Positions 63,729 through 64,000 of a stretch of 64,000 nt of DNA are shown one piece after another. Both the position numbers and the translations under genes were made by a program. Positions within the stretch are counted from its first letter, which is position 1, and every line of letters starts with the position of its first letter. The notes beneath the pieces are model-generated. The model saw only the letters and a list, made by a program, of their open reading frames with translations, did no database searches and was not told where the DNA came from. The stretch is from the NCBI GenBank assembly GCA_029215795.1, contig JARDYH010000002.1, positions 41,834,001 to 41,898,000 of the forward strand. The letters are read 5' to 3'. The stretch comes from Anniella stebbinsi (Eukaryota > Chordata > Lepidosauria > Squamata > Anniellidae).

Positions 63729-63843
63729 ACCTGTCGTAAAAGATGAACAGTCAGAGATAATGATAAAAAATGGGAAGCATCCTGTGATAGATGTGTTGTT
63801 GGAAGAGCAAGAGCAGTATGTACCAAATGATACACACTTATTG
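63729..63843 (+). CDS. MSH3: MSH3 exon (window exon 11)
   Basis: 115 bp after AATTTTTTCAG, ending TTATTG|GTAAGT. Encodes (R)[18 protein letters not shown] and [20 protein letters not shown]. This begins the ATPase domain; the N-G-x-HPV word is conserved. The next exon, outside the window, should open with the strand leading to the Walker A GPNMGGKS. Confidence 0.97.
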
Positions 63844-64000
63844 GTAAGTAAGGTATAAGTAATTGGAAATAAATCAGGAAATCATAATGTTGTTTATGGT
63901 CAGAAAGAAACACTATATATATGGTTTCTTAATTTCCAAATTGCAATATCTCTGTAAATCTTTGACTATTGTTTTCTGGGTTTTTCGGTAGGTGACATTT
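63844..64000. other. Start of intron 11 (window)
   Basis: 157 bp of AT-rich intron. No further exon before the window edge. Confidence 0.6.

Overview
This is eukaryotic, intron-rich, AT-rich vertebrate DNA. The only host gene I can support is MSH3 (MutS homolog 3, mismatch repair), on the + strand. Eleven consecutive coding exons lie between 20548 and 63843. Each has AG/GT splice borders and the reading frame carries across every junction, giving about 439 codons. They cover the end of the connector region, the lever/core and clamp regions, and the first residues of the ATPase domain. The 5' exons lie left of the window (or were missed in the first 20.5 kb). The Walker A exon lies just beyond the right edge.

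The repeat landscape points to a sauropsid, most likely a squamate reptile. It holds CR1 and L2 LINEs, a further LINE with a Cys/His C-terminal motif, two DIRS-like tyrosine-recombinase retrotransposons, a tRNA-derived SINE, Penelope-like terminal repeats and several palindromic MITE families. This assignment rests on repeat content and MSH3 similarity, not on a database match.

Layout. 1-12300: intron or upstream DNA filled with L2 LINE debris, including a CR1 inserted into an L2 and a second, younger L2 inserted into the same L2. 12301-20547: mostly unique AT-rich DNA with one MITE and a fresh 322-bp tandem duplication. 20548-32910: exons 1-4 of the window, with DIRS copy 1 (22295-28470) in the first intron. 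32911-45129: a 12.2-kb intron with a SINE/MITE nest, a Penelope-like inverted repeat and a hAT foldback element with a perfect 8-bp target duplication. 45130-47758: exons 5-7. 47759-55589: an intron with DIRS copy 2 (about 49280-55055). 55590-63843: exons 8-11, with a MITE and a 2.6-kb LINE (60146-62716) bounded by a perfect 13-bp target duplication.

The most notable content is the pair of DIRS elements. Each keeps the full terminal architecture: inverted terminal repeats, a right-end extension, and an internal complementary region equal to the joined ends of the circular intermediate. Each also has recognisable gag, RT/RNase H and tyrosine recombinase genes, all broken. Both sit in the MSH3 sense orientation a few hundred bases upstream of an exon, and the right end of each carries a consensus-quality splice donor (CAG|GTAAG) pointing at that exon.
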